64,000 nt of DNA from Deroplatys truncata (Eukaryota > Arthropoda > Insecta > Mantodea > Mantidae), in the NCBI GenBank assembly GCA_030765065.1, contig CM060981.1, forward strand, positions 226,927,152 through 226,991,151, in the 5' to 3' direction. Positions within the stretch are counted from its first letter, which is position 1. Each line of letters opens with the position of its first letter. The position numbers were made by a program, and so were the translations under genes. Below are positions 32,286 to 43,620 of this stretch, piece after piece. Under the pieces are notes generated by a model. The model was given only the letters and a program-made list of their open reading frames with translations. It did not search any database and was not told the DNA's origin.

Positions 32286-34034
32286 ATTTTGTGTGCTTAG
32301 GACGTCGAGTTGCAGGTGGGCCTTCTTGGTAAGTTACCCCACAACCTTCAATCTTTCACACCCGTAATGTAGCTCGCTTTGGCCTTCATATTTCTGACCG
32401 TGTTCTTTGTTTCTGCTCACATTTTTTGTGGCAGCTCTCTTTATGGGTTTATAATTCTTGGTTGGATGTTTAATGCAATTAATAATTGCCATTTTACACG
32501 TGTATTAATGGGCTTTAATTATTGACATTGTTAACATTAATGTAATTAATTATTACTACTTTAAATATGTGTTAATATAAAAATATGGCTTCTCAGTCGA
32601 TTTATGGAAGTTACATAGTAATAATTCCTATCCTTTATTGTGTTCTTGGTGCAAGACAAAGACTAGACGAAGATGTGAAATGTTCAGTAAAATGCCTCAA
32701 GATTAGAATCCATAAACCTTATAATTGTATTTATTTGTTTCACATGTATAAATATATTTCCTTAATTATATTCTCCGTGTTTTTTCACGATTTATGGGTG
32801 ATTTATTTCCCTTTCTTAATTAAGATACAGGGTGGGGCAGTGTGGAAGCGGTGAAGATACAATCTAAAAACCCTTTAAATATCATAAATACTGGATGTAT
32901 GATACATTCCCTAAACGCCCATTAAAATAAAAACAGAATGTGATATTTTGAAAGTTGGTGTTATTTTGGTACTTAATAGCATACATTGATTTTAGCTGTA
33001 TAAATCTCATTTTAGCCCTGCTTAAAACAGCTCCCACCATATTTTAAGATTTTTTCTTGCAAAGATGTTTTATCTTGACCCATAGAAACTCATTTAGCAC
33101 GCAAATATAAATATAATTGTCTGAATTTGATCTCCGGGCTCTAAAGGACAAGAAAACGAGACGAATGGTGGATTATCCTGTCAAATAATGCCCTGATTTC
33201 AACTGACTTTCTCTTTATATTTTGTGTGATTGTGATGAAGACGGATTAACCACACACAAAATGATTCTTACAGAAATGGGCATTTCCTGGAACGTTCTAA
33301 ATTCTACTTTCTGCAGATGTTTAGGAATGGAAAATGGCTGAAGCAGCGTTTGATAACTTACTTTTCTGTTAACTTTGTATATAAATCATTGCTCAAACTG
33401 CACGGAGCATAAGAATTTGTGTTATGGAGCTTGACAATTGTCATGCCTGTGTGATATGTGACTGTTTGGTAACCTCCTTACTTTTCAGAGCAACCGTAAT
33501 GAAATAAACACAGAAATTGTTAGTAAAATCTGCTATTGCAAATGGATTAAACCAGAAAACAGGAGTATATATCATTAATTTGAAATCAAAACACAGAAGG
33601 ACTAGGTATTTGGGATAGAACGTATCATACGTTTTAATTGTTCCGATTTGTGCGACTCTGATCGCACATCAGGAAATAGCTGATAAGGAATTAAAAGATA
33701 CAAGGTTATAATAACATAAGACAGAAGTATCGTTATATGTAATTCCACAAATAATTTACAAATAATCGATAAGTTTGCCAGTCAAAGTGACGAGAGAATA
33801 TCTAAAGGATTTTGCGACGTGTCGTGGTCATGTTGATTCTTGGAATTGGTTATGGGAATCTTCTAGCCTAGGAAAGCTACAAAGGTTGTTATTGCTGTTG
33901 TTGCTATGTCTTCTTCATTCGGTTAGTCGACAATATCTTTCTCTCGGGGTGGCTGCAACTCAATATGTGCACAGATAACTGTTTGAATACTTATTAATTG
34001 TATTGTTAATTGAACAGAACATGTAGCGAATGCA
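32286..34034. other. No recognisable feature
   Basis: About 1.75 kb of AT-rich DNA. TACAGGGTGGGGCAGTGTGG at 32826 resembles a transposon terminus but no partner was found. Open frames of 60-90 codons lack domains. Confidence 0.35.
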
Positions 34035-34150
34035 TTCAACTCGGTCCTGTTATCTTCATGAGTAAAATGTCAACAACCCAACTCAGTCCCGCAGCGTATA
34101 CTGTCAACAATCTCAGTGCAGTGTCATACACTGCCAGCAAGTCAATTACG
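34035..34150 (-). repeat. Degenerate inverted copies of the 33/34-bp minisatellite
   Basis: Three blocks start CTCGGTCCTG, CTCAGTCCCG and CTCAGTGCAG and end in CAACAA- or AGCAA-type sequence, spaced 30-42 bp. They resemble the reverse complement of the monomer at 34567-35358 (CAACTCGGTCCCG at its start, TTAACAACC at its end). The match is loose, so the call is tentative. Confidence 0.35.
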
Positions 34151-34566
34151 AAACCGTAATAATACTCTGAGCATAATGAAGTGTAAATGGTTTGGCATTG
34201 CTGTTACGAAAAATTGTTAGTGGCGCTGAGCACCAGTAGTCGGTTGTAAATGCGACATTGTTGTCGCTCTTCACAAAACAACAAACGTTATTAAAGATTA
34301 CATATTTTGGCATTTTTAAAAATATTTAATTTAATTAGAATAATAATTTTTGAATACTACACCCATTTTCAATTGTTTTGTGTGTGGAATTTAAAAATTG
34401 TTACATGCATTTAGTACAGGAATTTTTTTTTATATAGCATCTGATGTTGCTGTTAAAATCGTTTTATTTGCGTTCTATTTTTTAGTGAAACACGAAACTG
34501 CAATCTTTTTTCAGTCGCTATGTATTTTAAAATGAACTAAATCGGTTTAATTTCCTACTAACCGAG

Positions 34567-35358
34567 TTTTGTTAATATTTTGGAAAACACGACCGAGATA
34601 GGGTGTTTAAATTTTGAAAGACGAGACCAAGTTAGGTTGTTAATATTTTGTAAAATGGGACAGAGTTAGGTTGATAATATTTTGTAAACCGGGACTGAGT
34701 TAGGTGTTTACATTTTGTAAGATGGGACCGAGTTAGGTTGTTAATATTTTGTAAACCGGGACCAAATTAAGTGTTTACAGTTTGTAAGATGGGACCGAGT
34801 TAGGTTGTTAATATTTTGTAAAACGTGACCGAGTTAGGTGTTTACATTTTGTAAGAGGGACAGAGTTAGGTTGTTAATATTTTGTAAAACGTGACCGAGT
34901 TAGGTGTTTACTTTTTGTAAGATGGGACCGAGTTAGGTTGTTAATATTTTGTAAAACGGGACCGAGTTGGGTTGTTAATATTTTGGAAAACGTGACCGAG
35001 TTAGGTGTTTACATTTTTTAAGATGGGACCGAGTTAGGTTGTTAATATTTTGTAAAACGGGACCGAGTTGGGTTGTTAATATTTTGGAAAACGTGACCGA
35101 GTTAGGTGTTTACAGTTTGTAAGATGGGACAGAGTTAGGTTGTTAATATTTTGTAAACCGGGACCGAGTTAGGTTGTTAATATTTTGTAAACCGGGACCG
35201 AGTTAGGTTGTTAATATTTAGTAAAACGTGACGAGTTAGGTGTTTATATTTTGTAAGATGGAACGACCGAGTTAGGTTTTAATATTTTGTAAAACGGGAC
35301 CGAGTTGGGTTGTTAATATTTTGTAAAACGGGACCGAGTCAGGTTGTTAATATTTTGG
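34567..35358 (+). repeat. 33/34-bp minisatellite with two monomer types
   Basis: About 24 units. Type 1 reads GTTAGGTTGTTAATATTTTG then TAAAACGGGACCGA. Type 2 reads GTTAGGTGTTTACATTTTGT then AAGATGGGACCGA. They alternate over the first half. In the middle a three-unit block (type 1, a GTTGGG variant, type 2) is repeated. The first two units and the last are the most diverged, as in arrays that homogenise from the centre. No open frame spans the array. Confidence 0.95.
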
Positions 35359-35860
35359 AAGCACTTTTATTCTCCGAAGAACCTGTTTTTCTAGCTAATA
35401 TTCCCAAATTCTTCCCGGAAACGACTCCACATTTCTCCATTTTTACAACCACGAATTGTCACTACACAAAGATGTCCGAGACGTCAGTAAACATCAATGA
35501 AGGCTTAGTGAACGCATGAATAAGCGAATTAGTGCCGTTTCCACTCGTGGCCGTCTTTTTATAGAAAAACATATGACTCTATGTAAAGCACTTCACTAAG
35601 GAGATCTGCATCTCAGACTGACATTTTGCCTCGTAACGTAACGTAATTCGGAAATCCTATGGAGTCATCTCCTGTCTCTGTCTTTTTCTAAACTAGCTCT
35701 TACGTTTCTAACACAGGTTCATGAACCATTTCTCACCACATTCAAACTTTCCCAATGTACTCTATACGAAAAATTTACAGTTATTAGGTGATATAAATAT
35801 ATCTACATGTTACCATACACTTTTAAACACTAAACACACACTGCAACCATTACTACTACC

Positions 35861-35913
<53 letters not shown>

Positions 35914-36089
35914 CAACCTAGCACATGCAGGATGCAATGCACCGTTACAATTTGCATACCAAGAGCAGCATTTGCTACGACCATTTCACGAATAAAACGA
36001 ATTAAGTTACCCAAAAATCATTATTAAAATAAGGTGATAAAATATTTATACTTACCTGTGATGTAAACCACGTTTTTTAAAAGAAATCA
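35359..36089. other. No gene; one TAA microsatellite
   Basis: Mixed unique-looking sequence. A TAA array is at 35861-35913. Small open frames at 35310-35519 and 35721-35921 are explained by minisatellite read-through and by the triplet array. Confidence 0.35.
35861..35913. repeat. TAA microsatellite
   Basis: About 17 TAA units, uninterrupted. Confidence 0.9.
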
Positions 36090-36858
36090 GGCTAGATAAA
36101 GCGTTTAGTTCTTAAACATTTGAGTATCGCTGTTCTCTTTATATGTATAACGGAATCTAAATACGGGACCGGGTCTGCCAACGCAGAGACCACACCCTCG
36201 CAAACCCAGGAGTAAACTCGTGAGGCTTTCCATTAGGAGCGGTGCCTATTTTATATACCGCCCCCCCTGCCTGGTCGAAATCGGGCCAGAAAGCTCTAGC
36301 ACCGACCCTTCCAAGCAGGGACGGAAGTGGATACGCCACTTACGCGCGTCAGGCCAGCAGGGCGAACCCTAACTGGGGGAGACTACCGAACAACCTCGGT
36401 GGGGCCGACAGTTTCTAGCTACTGTCTACCAGCTATCCCTCATGGTTGGTGCCGGAGATTCTCGAGGCGTCTCACAACCTCGCCTGGGTAGAATTAACAT
36501 AGCGAAGCGTACCCAATAACCCATGGGTATCGGGAACCACTGCCCCGCCGAGTCCAACCCAATCCGAACAACTCCCATTCGGGAGGGGCTCAGATGTTCG
36601 GCCCAGCGTACTTCTGGTAACGTCAGAAGTACCACGAGTGCTAAGGGTCCGCAGCGCCCGCACCACGGCAGCTGAAGGGGTTGCAACCCCCCCCCTTACG
36701 GGGGTATAACGGAATGTGTAATATAGCTATTTCTGTAAATGTTTATTTTAATTAAATTTAGTAGATAGAAAAATAAATTTTAGTAAGAATAGTTTGTATA
36801 CCCATTAATAAAGATATAGGGTAGAGAAGGTCATGTACATGTATCACAGATTTTTTAT
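36090..36858 (-). mobile_element. Family A2 partial copy A12, split by element G
   Basis: Minus-oriented 5' part of an A2 copy: 36090-36156 (TTCTTAAACATTTGAGTATC) and 36704-36858 (ending ATGTATCACAGATTTTTT). It rejoins across the insertion through the duplicated GTATAACGGAAT. Confidence 0.7.
36157..36703. mobile_element. GC-rich element G, copy 2, with 12-bp target duplication
   Basis: GTATAACGGAAT occurs at 36145-36156 and 36704-36715, bracketing a 547-bp GC-rich insert that matches the palindrome loop at 16274-16858. Near one end lies a C8/CTTACGGGGG stretch. The duplication length points to LINE-type target-primed insertion. It has no clear tRNA-like box and no conserved open frame. Confidence 0.8.
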
Positions 36859-37076
36859 TACGGAATCGATGAGCACAACAATGTGCTATACAGATCCAAA
36901 AGCAAAGAGTAAATAATATTATAAGTAATAACAAGAGCGGAGGTCAGCCACATAAGGCCCCTCTGGCACCCGATAGTTGAGATAATAGCACAGGTCATTG
37001 TCGCATTAAGGATCTTCTTGTTCCGAGACACTGTCGGAAGAGGGCGGCGATTCCTGTGGGAGAGGACTCATGTTCC

Positions 37077-37682
37077 GAGGAACTCCAAGAGTTACCTAGC
37101 TACCTCCGCCTGATCATCTTTATCAGGTTGGCGAGCCTCAATCCACATTCAGTAGGGAAAGTTCATAGAGCGAAACTGTGACGTAACGTAGCTACCCCTC
37201 TATCGAAGCAGTGGCGTAATGCGATTCTTAGTTTACAAAAACTAGAAATACCTATTTATTAAAATGCAAAGTATGCATTAACTGACAAAATAAAATCAAG
37301 TGGTTTATTTGTATAATAAAGGTTCGGAATTCAAAATATCTCTTAGTTCTTATCAAATTTAAGAAGCAAATGCATCACTTATAAACTACAGGCAAAGTAA
37401 ACAAACAATACTCGATGCTTAGTTTTACACAGCGGTGCCCATCCTCCTTAAAGGTATGATCATCTCCACCAAAACAATAATCTCTCCATTTTTGGAGAGC
37501 TCAGTTTAAAACATTTAATTCGTTTTCCATGTTGCTGGAAACCTTCGTAAATTGCTGTTTTATAGGTACTATAGTAGCTATTGTTATACCTGTACTAAAA
37601 GCTTAAACAAATAATAATTCGAAAGCCAGCATCAATAAAAAGGATCGTAATATTTACATCAAAAATTACAAAAAAAATTTCT
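37077..37682 (+). repeat. Repeat C, copy 1, joined to a family A copy
   Basis: From AGGAACTCCAAGAGTTACCT to TTACAAAAAAAATT it matches 61942-62552 closely. In both places a family A copy begins at the same point, directly after AATT. C has no coding frame. Shared blocks include TGACGTAACGTAGCTACCCC and GCGGTGCCCATCCTCCTTAA. Confidence 0.8.
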
Positions 37683-38532
37683 GATGTGTTACTCACATGA
37701 CTTTCTCTACTCTTGTACAAACTATTTTTACAAACGCTTATTCTCCATATGCTTCATGATAATCGAGATATCGAGATGTTAATCTTATTGCTAATTTTCT
37801 TGTAGGTGCAAGGAGAATATGGTAGGTTTTAAGCGACAGTCAAATGTTTTAAGAGCTGGTTGCTATGTGGAGTATTCCATTCTCTTTGTATGTCCAGGAC
37901 AAAAAAATGAATAACGAATTTGAGAAAAAGTATTAAGTATTGGAAAATTTAAGGGAATAACAAGCAATATCTCGAAAATGGTTCACTCAACAAAAAAAAT
38001 GTATATGGCATAAATTGTGTATTTTAATGCGATCTACATTTTGTGTATAGTAAACTTTTGTCTATCTCTTATGGTTTACCAGTTATGCAAAAGTCGTTCA
38101 CAATGAAGAATACTTTTGGAGACATTCCCAGAAAATTCGAGATATACATTTCATTTGTCATGAAAATATATTAAATATATGATATTTAATCAAAATCATT
38201 ATAGCCATTTTTGAAAAAATTAAAATGTTCAAAAAATGTTCCATGCAAAGGGTAATCTGGGGTGGGGGGATCTTCTTGAAAACCTTCGTGTTGCATCTCT
38301 GGAGGATACTGAACCTAAATACCAAGTTTGGTGTTTATCCGACTAGTCGTTTCTGAATTATGCTGTTCACAGACACACACACACACACACACACACACGG
38401 ACATGTTACCAAAAATGATTTTTTTTGGATTCAGGGGGTCTCAAAACATATATTTCCCGTGAAATCTCGGTATCGAATTTTTGGGTGGAATACAATACTT
38501 CCCCTACTTACTATACGTAGTAGAGAAAGTAA
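37683..38532 (+). mobile_element. Family A copy A13, full length
   Basis: It starts TCTGATGTGTTACTCACATG and ends TACGTAGTAGAGAAAGTAA, about 850 bp. Both inverted repeats are present: ACTTTCTCTACT and GTAGTAGAGAAAGT. The CA array (38372-38398) and the internal A-run (37901-37907) are both present. This is one of the best reference copies. Confidence 0.85.
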
Positions 38533-39111
38533 TATATTTGGCAGGTGGTGTACTTTATTATGACATTTTATGTGTTGTATTTTATCTATCTGAATAGGCC
38601 AATATAGTAAGTGTAATAACGCTAAATGTTCTAAACAACTTACATATTTACTTATGAATCATTTATATTATAATTTACATAATTTATTAACTTATAATGT
38701 CATGGGAACATTTTAATGTTATAGGAATTAATAATGTTATAATTAATGTTATAGTGATGCGACGATACCACTATTTCGCGACACTCAATAGCTTGTTCAC
38801 TGAATTGTGTTTTTATTAGTAGTATTCTGTGTATAAACGCATGCAACCAATTTTGTATTGTATGGTAATTCCGAAATTGTTCCTGTTTGACCTCTTTAAA
38901 TGGCAGCAATTTTTTCATCTTCATAATGCCTCAGGTTATACATACCCTATTGTTATTCAAGAATGATGATGAAAATAATACTAATTTCTTTGCTTCCGTT
39001 TTTATGTAACGGTATTTTGTGCTGAAAGCAGTGTTTTTAAAGGATTTTCTGTCTATAGAATAACAAATACTAGCAATTTGCTGTGCAACCTTGAAAACAC
39101 AAACTAATATA
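38533..39111. other. No recognisable feature
   Basis: AT-rich. Open frames of up to 74 codons on the minus strand show no domain. Confidence 0.35.
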
Positions 39112-39990
39112 CAGGATGGACCATTTAAATTGAGACTGTACAATATCTCGAACACTAAGCGTCGTAGACAGAAAGGACTTGTATAAAAGCTGCTTAATAT
39201 TTTGGGGGAAAATAAATGCTATTAGTCGTGCTTTATTTGGAGGACATTGTGTTAGTGAGTTTAGGGCCAATTTAAATTGACTCTAATTGAAGGTTCCCAT
39301 TTAAAAAAATCTGATGTGTTACACTCACATGACTTCCTCTACTCTTGTGCAAACTATTTTTACAAACGCTTATTCTCCATATGCTTCATGTTAATCGAGA
39401 TGTTAATCTTATTGCTAATTTTCTTGAAGGTGCAAGGTGAGTATGGTAGGTTTTAAGCGATAGTCAAATCTTTTAAGCGCCGGTTGCTATGTGGCACATT
39501 CCATTCTCTTTGCATATCCAGGACATAAAAAAATGAATAACGAATTTGAGAAAAAGTATACGTATTGGAAAATTTAAGGGAATAACAAGCAATATCTCGA
39601 AAATGGTTCACTCAACAAAAAAGTGTATATGACATAAATTGTGTATTTTAACGCGATCTACATTTTTTGTGTAGAAAAAGTTTGTTTATCTTTTATGGTT
39701 TACCAGTTATGCGAAAGTCGTTCACAATGAAGAATACTTTTGGAGACAATCCCAGAAAATTTGAGATATATATTTCATTTGTCATGAAAATATCTTAAAA
39801 ATATGATATTTTAATCAGAATCGTTAGAGCCATTTTTGAGAAAATTAAACTTTTCGAAAAATGTTCTATGTAAAGAGTAATCTGGGTTGGGGGGATTTTC
39901 TTGAAAACCTTCGTGTCGCATCTCTGAAAGATACTGAACCTAAATACCAAGTTTGGTGTTTATCCGAGTGTTCGTTTCTGAGTTATGCTG

Positions 39991-40032
<42 letters not shown>

Positions 40033-40330
40033 CCTGACATGTTTCCAAAAATGCTTTTTTTGGATTCAGGGTGTCTCAAAACATGTATTTCCGGTGTAAT
40101 CTCGTATCGAATTTTTGGGTGGAATACAATACTTTCCCTACTTACTATACGTAGTAGAGAAAATAAAAATTAAATTGACCCTAAAATGACCATTATAACG
40201 TCCTCCAAACAAAACACGACTAATGGTATTTACTTTCCCCATAATATCAAGCAACTTTTATTCAAGACATTTCTTTCTACAGCACTTAGTTTCGGAGATA
40301 TTACAGTCTCAACTTAAATGACCCATCCTG
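39112..40330. mobile_element. Hairpin MITE B, copy 2, split at its loop by family A
   Basis: The left arm is 39112-39299 (ACAGGATGGACCATTTAAAT to CCCATTTAAAAAAA). The right arm is about 40164-40330 (ATTAAATTGACCCTAAAATG to GACCCATCCTGCA). The arms are inverted copies of each other, about 170-190 bp each. The uninterrupted hairpin would be about 0.36 kb. It is non-coding and presumably moved by a transposase with similar ends. Confidence 0.8.
39310..40163 (+). mobile_element. Family A copy A14, inside hairpin B
   Basis: It starts TCTGATGTGTTACACTCACA in the seven-A run of the B loop and ends GTAGTAGAGAAAATAAAA. Compared with the uninterrupted loop at 12727, five A's appear duplicated. It carries a CA array at 39995-40030. 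A full-length copy. Confidence 0.85.
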
Positions 40331-40999
40331 CATATGTTTTACATGAAACTCAAAAAAATAAAAATAACATATTTCCATATGCTGTATTATCTCACCCCTT
40401 GAACTCTGATATATTACTGCTGGATTCAGAGATTTTGGTCACCGGAGTAGGTAAATGTAATGACTGAGAGTGAGTCGCCAAGCTAGGAAACTGACTGAGC
40501 GCGTCAGCTAAAGCAACTTCATTCACATCTCAGTTAACGCTGCATGTTACACGACTACCGCTACTCGTTCTCCCATTGTTGTGCATGTTTTCAGTTAGAC
40601 AAAAGGGTATATGGAATGTTACATTCACCTACAGGAAACGCTGTAAAGGTCTATCAAGAACTATAACCCAGCAACGTTTTGGAGACACTTGTGAGGCATT
40701 AAGGTGAAGTCTCTTATAGCTTATATAGCATAACATTAAATGCAACAACTTTAAATAATACAAAACTTAAAAATATCGAAGATTTATCTCAAAGTATTAG
40801 AGATACTCCGATATCACAGAGTATCGAGGTATCGACAGTATCGAGGTCTTGTCCCTAGTTATAGTTCCTTTTATACATTTCATAAATTATGTTTTGATAT
40901 GCCACGTTATACCATACAGTATGAATTGTACTCAACATTAGTTTTGGGGGGTTACAGCATATTTAGATTAACAAACTTAAGATACAAACTGGGTTGAAC
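40331..40999. other. No gene; possible transposon end
   Basis: The stretch at 40795-40857 is rich in the GTATCGA/GATATC theme and ends CTTGTCCCTAG. That resembles a hAT-type terminus read inward (CTAGGGACAAG). No opposite end was found. The rest is unassigned. Confidence 0.25.
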
Positions 41000-41840
41000 A
41001 CTCACATGATCTTCTTCACTCTTGCATAAACTACTTTTACAAACGCTTCATCTACTTCATGTTAATCGAGATACTCGTAAACATTTGCAGATTTGCAGAT
41101 TTTGCATATCTTATTGCTAATTTTCGTGTAGGTGCAAGGGGAATGTAATAGGCTTTAAGCGATAGTAGCATCTTTTAAGAGCTGGTTGCTATGTGGGGCA
41201 TTCCATTCTCTTTGCATGTTCAGGACATAAAAAAACGAATAACGAATTCGCATCTGAGAAAAAGTATAAGTATTGGAAAATTCTAACAAATAACAAACAT
41301 TTCAGAAATGGTTCACTCGTCAAAAAAATGTGCATGACATAAATTGCGTTTTTTAATGAGGTCTACATTTTTTGTGTAGCAAAATTTTGTCTATCTCTTA
41401 CGGTTTAGAAGTTATGCGAAAGTCATTAAGAATAAAGAGGACTTTGGGGGACATTCCCATATAATTCAAGATATACATTTCATTTGCCATGAAAATATCT
41501 TAAACATATGATATTTTAATCAAAATCTTAGCCCTTTTGAGAAAATAAACATTTTAGAAATATGTTCCATATAAAGGGTAACCTGGGTTGGGGGATTTTC
41601 TTTAAAATCTTCGTGTCGCATCCCTGGAAGATACTAAATACCCAGTTTGGTATTTATCCGGGTTTTCGTTTTCAAATTTTGCTGTTCACAGATACACAAA
41701 CACGGACATGCTTCCATAGTAGAATTTTTGTTTGGATTTAGGGCATTTCAAAACATGTATTTTCGGTGAAATCTCGGTATCGAATTTTTGAATGGAATGC
41801 AATCAATCCCCTACTTAGTATACGTTTTAGCAAAAGTAAA
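41000..41840 (+). mobile_element. Family A copy A15, diverged
   Basis: It starts near GAACACTCACATGATCTTC, lacking the TCTGATG start, and ends ATACGTTTTAGCAAAAGTAA. Internal blocks are all present in order; only a short CA tract (41689-41704) remains. The decay suggests an older copy. Confidence 0.7.
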
Positions 41841-42480
41841 AATTGTGTTAAATGTGTTTATATTACCTGCGTTAAGTTACTTGAATATTTTGTGTTCCCC
41901 AAAATGTTAAATTTTTCCCCAAAAATGTTCCTAATGGCGCAACTTTTGCTTGATTTCCTCTCCTCCCGTGGGTGGCGCTAGTATTACAGTAAATAAATGT
42001 CATCTTGCTTCAGTTGACGTTGTTGGGTTACTATCCCATACTTTTTGTATCATTTTGTAGAACCTATAAATTAAACAATTAATTTATTCAACCAGGGACC
42101 CTCAAAGTTATTAAAGAGCCACTATCTATACTGAAAAATTATTTGTATGATACGTAAACTAATTTATTCTTATATACAAATTTGTATGTTTTAGATAAGA
42201 ACCATTTTTATATATATATATATATATATATTTGCATAATATAATTATTTTGAGGCAATGTTTTATATTGTTAACCATTTGTATGGTTACAATTTCAATC
42301 ATGTTACTTATTTTTTATTTTATTTATTTAGAGTCCTTTAACTCCTTGGCCATATCGCGAATGATCAATATGATTAGAATAAAAAGAATATTGATACTAT
42401 TAAAAATGAATGATAAACAAAATTGTATACCAAACAATTGAAATTACAAGTATAGGATTACAATAAAGTAGCTAATTACA
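41841..42480. other. No recognisable feature
   Basis: AT-rich; a TA array lies at 42212-42232. It may include the 3' untranslated part of the minus-strand LINE relic at 42481. Confidence 0.35.
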
Positions 42481-42865
42481 TTATATTTGATTATAAACCT
42501 TCATGTTTTTAAAGATCATTATTATATTTTTGGATATTCGAGGGTTGTATAGAACTGAGAGATCAATTGAGATATTGAACTTCTCTCTGTATGTCTCATA
42601 TAGTGGGCATTCTGTTATGAGACATGAGAGAGGAGTTTTATATTTGCTACAATGAGGTTGATGTTCTCTGGAAAAAGATGTACGAATTAATTAATCTTAT
42701 ATATCCTATTCTTAATCTGGATGTGCAGACTTCATGTTCCCTGCATAAGGTCACTGTGGTATATTTGTCTTTCTTGCAGTGAGTCTGGCCAGTCCTGAAA
42801 CCAGACATCCTTATAACAGATAACTTGAATTTATATTTGTGTAAGATGTAGCGAATTTCAATCAT
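42481..42865 (-). pseudogene. LINE ORF2 C-terminal relic (TRLRIGH / CCHC type)
   Basis: On the minus strand, CTSRLRIGYIRLINSYI (frame ending 42647) is followed in a second frame by FSREHQPHCSKYKTPLSC, ITECPLYETYREKFNIS and a run to a stop at 42481. Together these are the conserved tail of RNase H-bearing LINEs: a TRLRIGHxRLTH motif, then a Cys/His cluster ending ECPLY. There is one frameshift between them at about 42650, and the usual His of the cluster is lost. It is 5'-truncated at about 42790-42865. Confidence 0.65.
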
Positions 42866-42935
42866 GTATTTATATTCTTTTGTTATACTGATTTTAATAC
42901 TAATTTGTTATTATGCATACAACATTATTGTAACT

Positions 42936-43620
42936 ACAAAATATGAAAGAGCCCATTCTTCCCTAAATATCCGCCCAACTATTGTGGAACATATTGCTAA
43001 TTACACACAGCAGTATTCCACCACTGGGTTAGAACACTGCTTGTATGCTGCAAACAGAAATCGAGAAACGGAGGGACCGCTTGGCATGCGGGTTCAAGAA
43101 TGCCCATATCTGTTTTATATCAGGGCTACAGGTTACGAGCATACCTACCACGAGGAGCGCTGTGACTCATTTCGTCATAACCTCTCTATGTTGTCTGTTG
43201 ATCTCGCTGATGCAGAAATATTCTTCCGGGCAACTTGGGCATATTCTTCACTGATAGCCATCTGTTGCCGTTTTCATCGTTACGAAAAACCGAATGTTAG
43301 CTAAATATTCCGACTTTTTCTTGATTTTCTTCTTACTCTGATGCAGAATGCATGATAGGGCTATATCCAAAATATATATTTCAGCCGAAAATAATTTCAT
43401 TGAATAACCCAGAGCGGTCAACATAACAATATTGCATTGTAACGCAGCAGCTATGGCTCAAGGTTATCGGAAAGTCGGCGCCGGGCATTCGGAGATAAAC
43501 AAAGATAAGTGGCGCTCGCCAGCTTAAACACCGGAAGCGCTATAGGCAGAATTCTCTGGACGCTTCTTTTCCCCCTCCTCCAGAACATGTGTCGAGAGTT
43601 CTAGAGTATTCTGTTCGCGA
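42936..43620. repeat. Repeat F, copy 2, rearranged
   Basis: 42936-43110 is the reverse complement of 22800-22990 (AAAGAGCCCATTCTTCCCTA). 43445-43600 matches 22640-22800 directly (CTATGGCTCAAGGTTATCGG). Between them about 330 bp differ. A 146-codon open frame (42864-43304) covers the first part but is not shared with the other copy, so I do not call it coding. Confidence 0.5.

Noticed and set aside
34567-35358. CRISPR array
   Set aside because: The 33-34-bp units abut directly with no unique spacers, and the context is eukaryotic. It is a minisatellite.
42864-43304. 146-codon plus-strand open frame, the longest without an obvious transposon domain
   Set aside because: Most of it lies in repeat F, whose other copy does not keep the frame, and no domain is recognisable.
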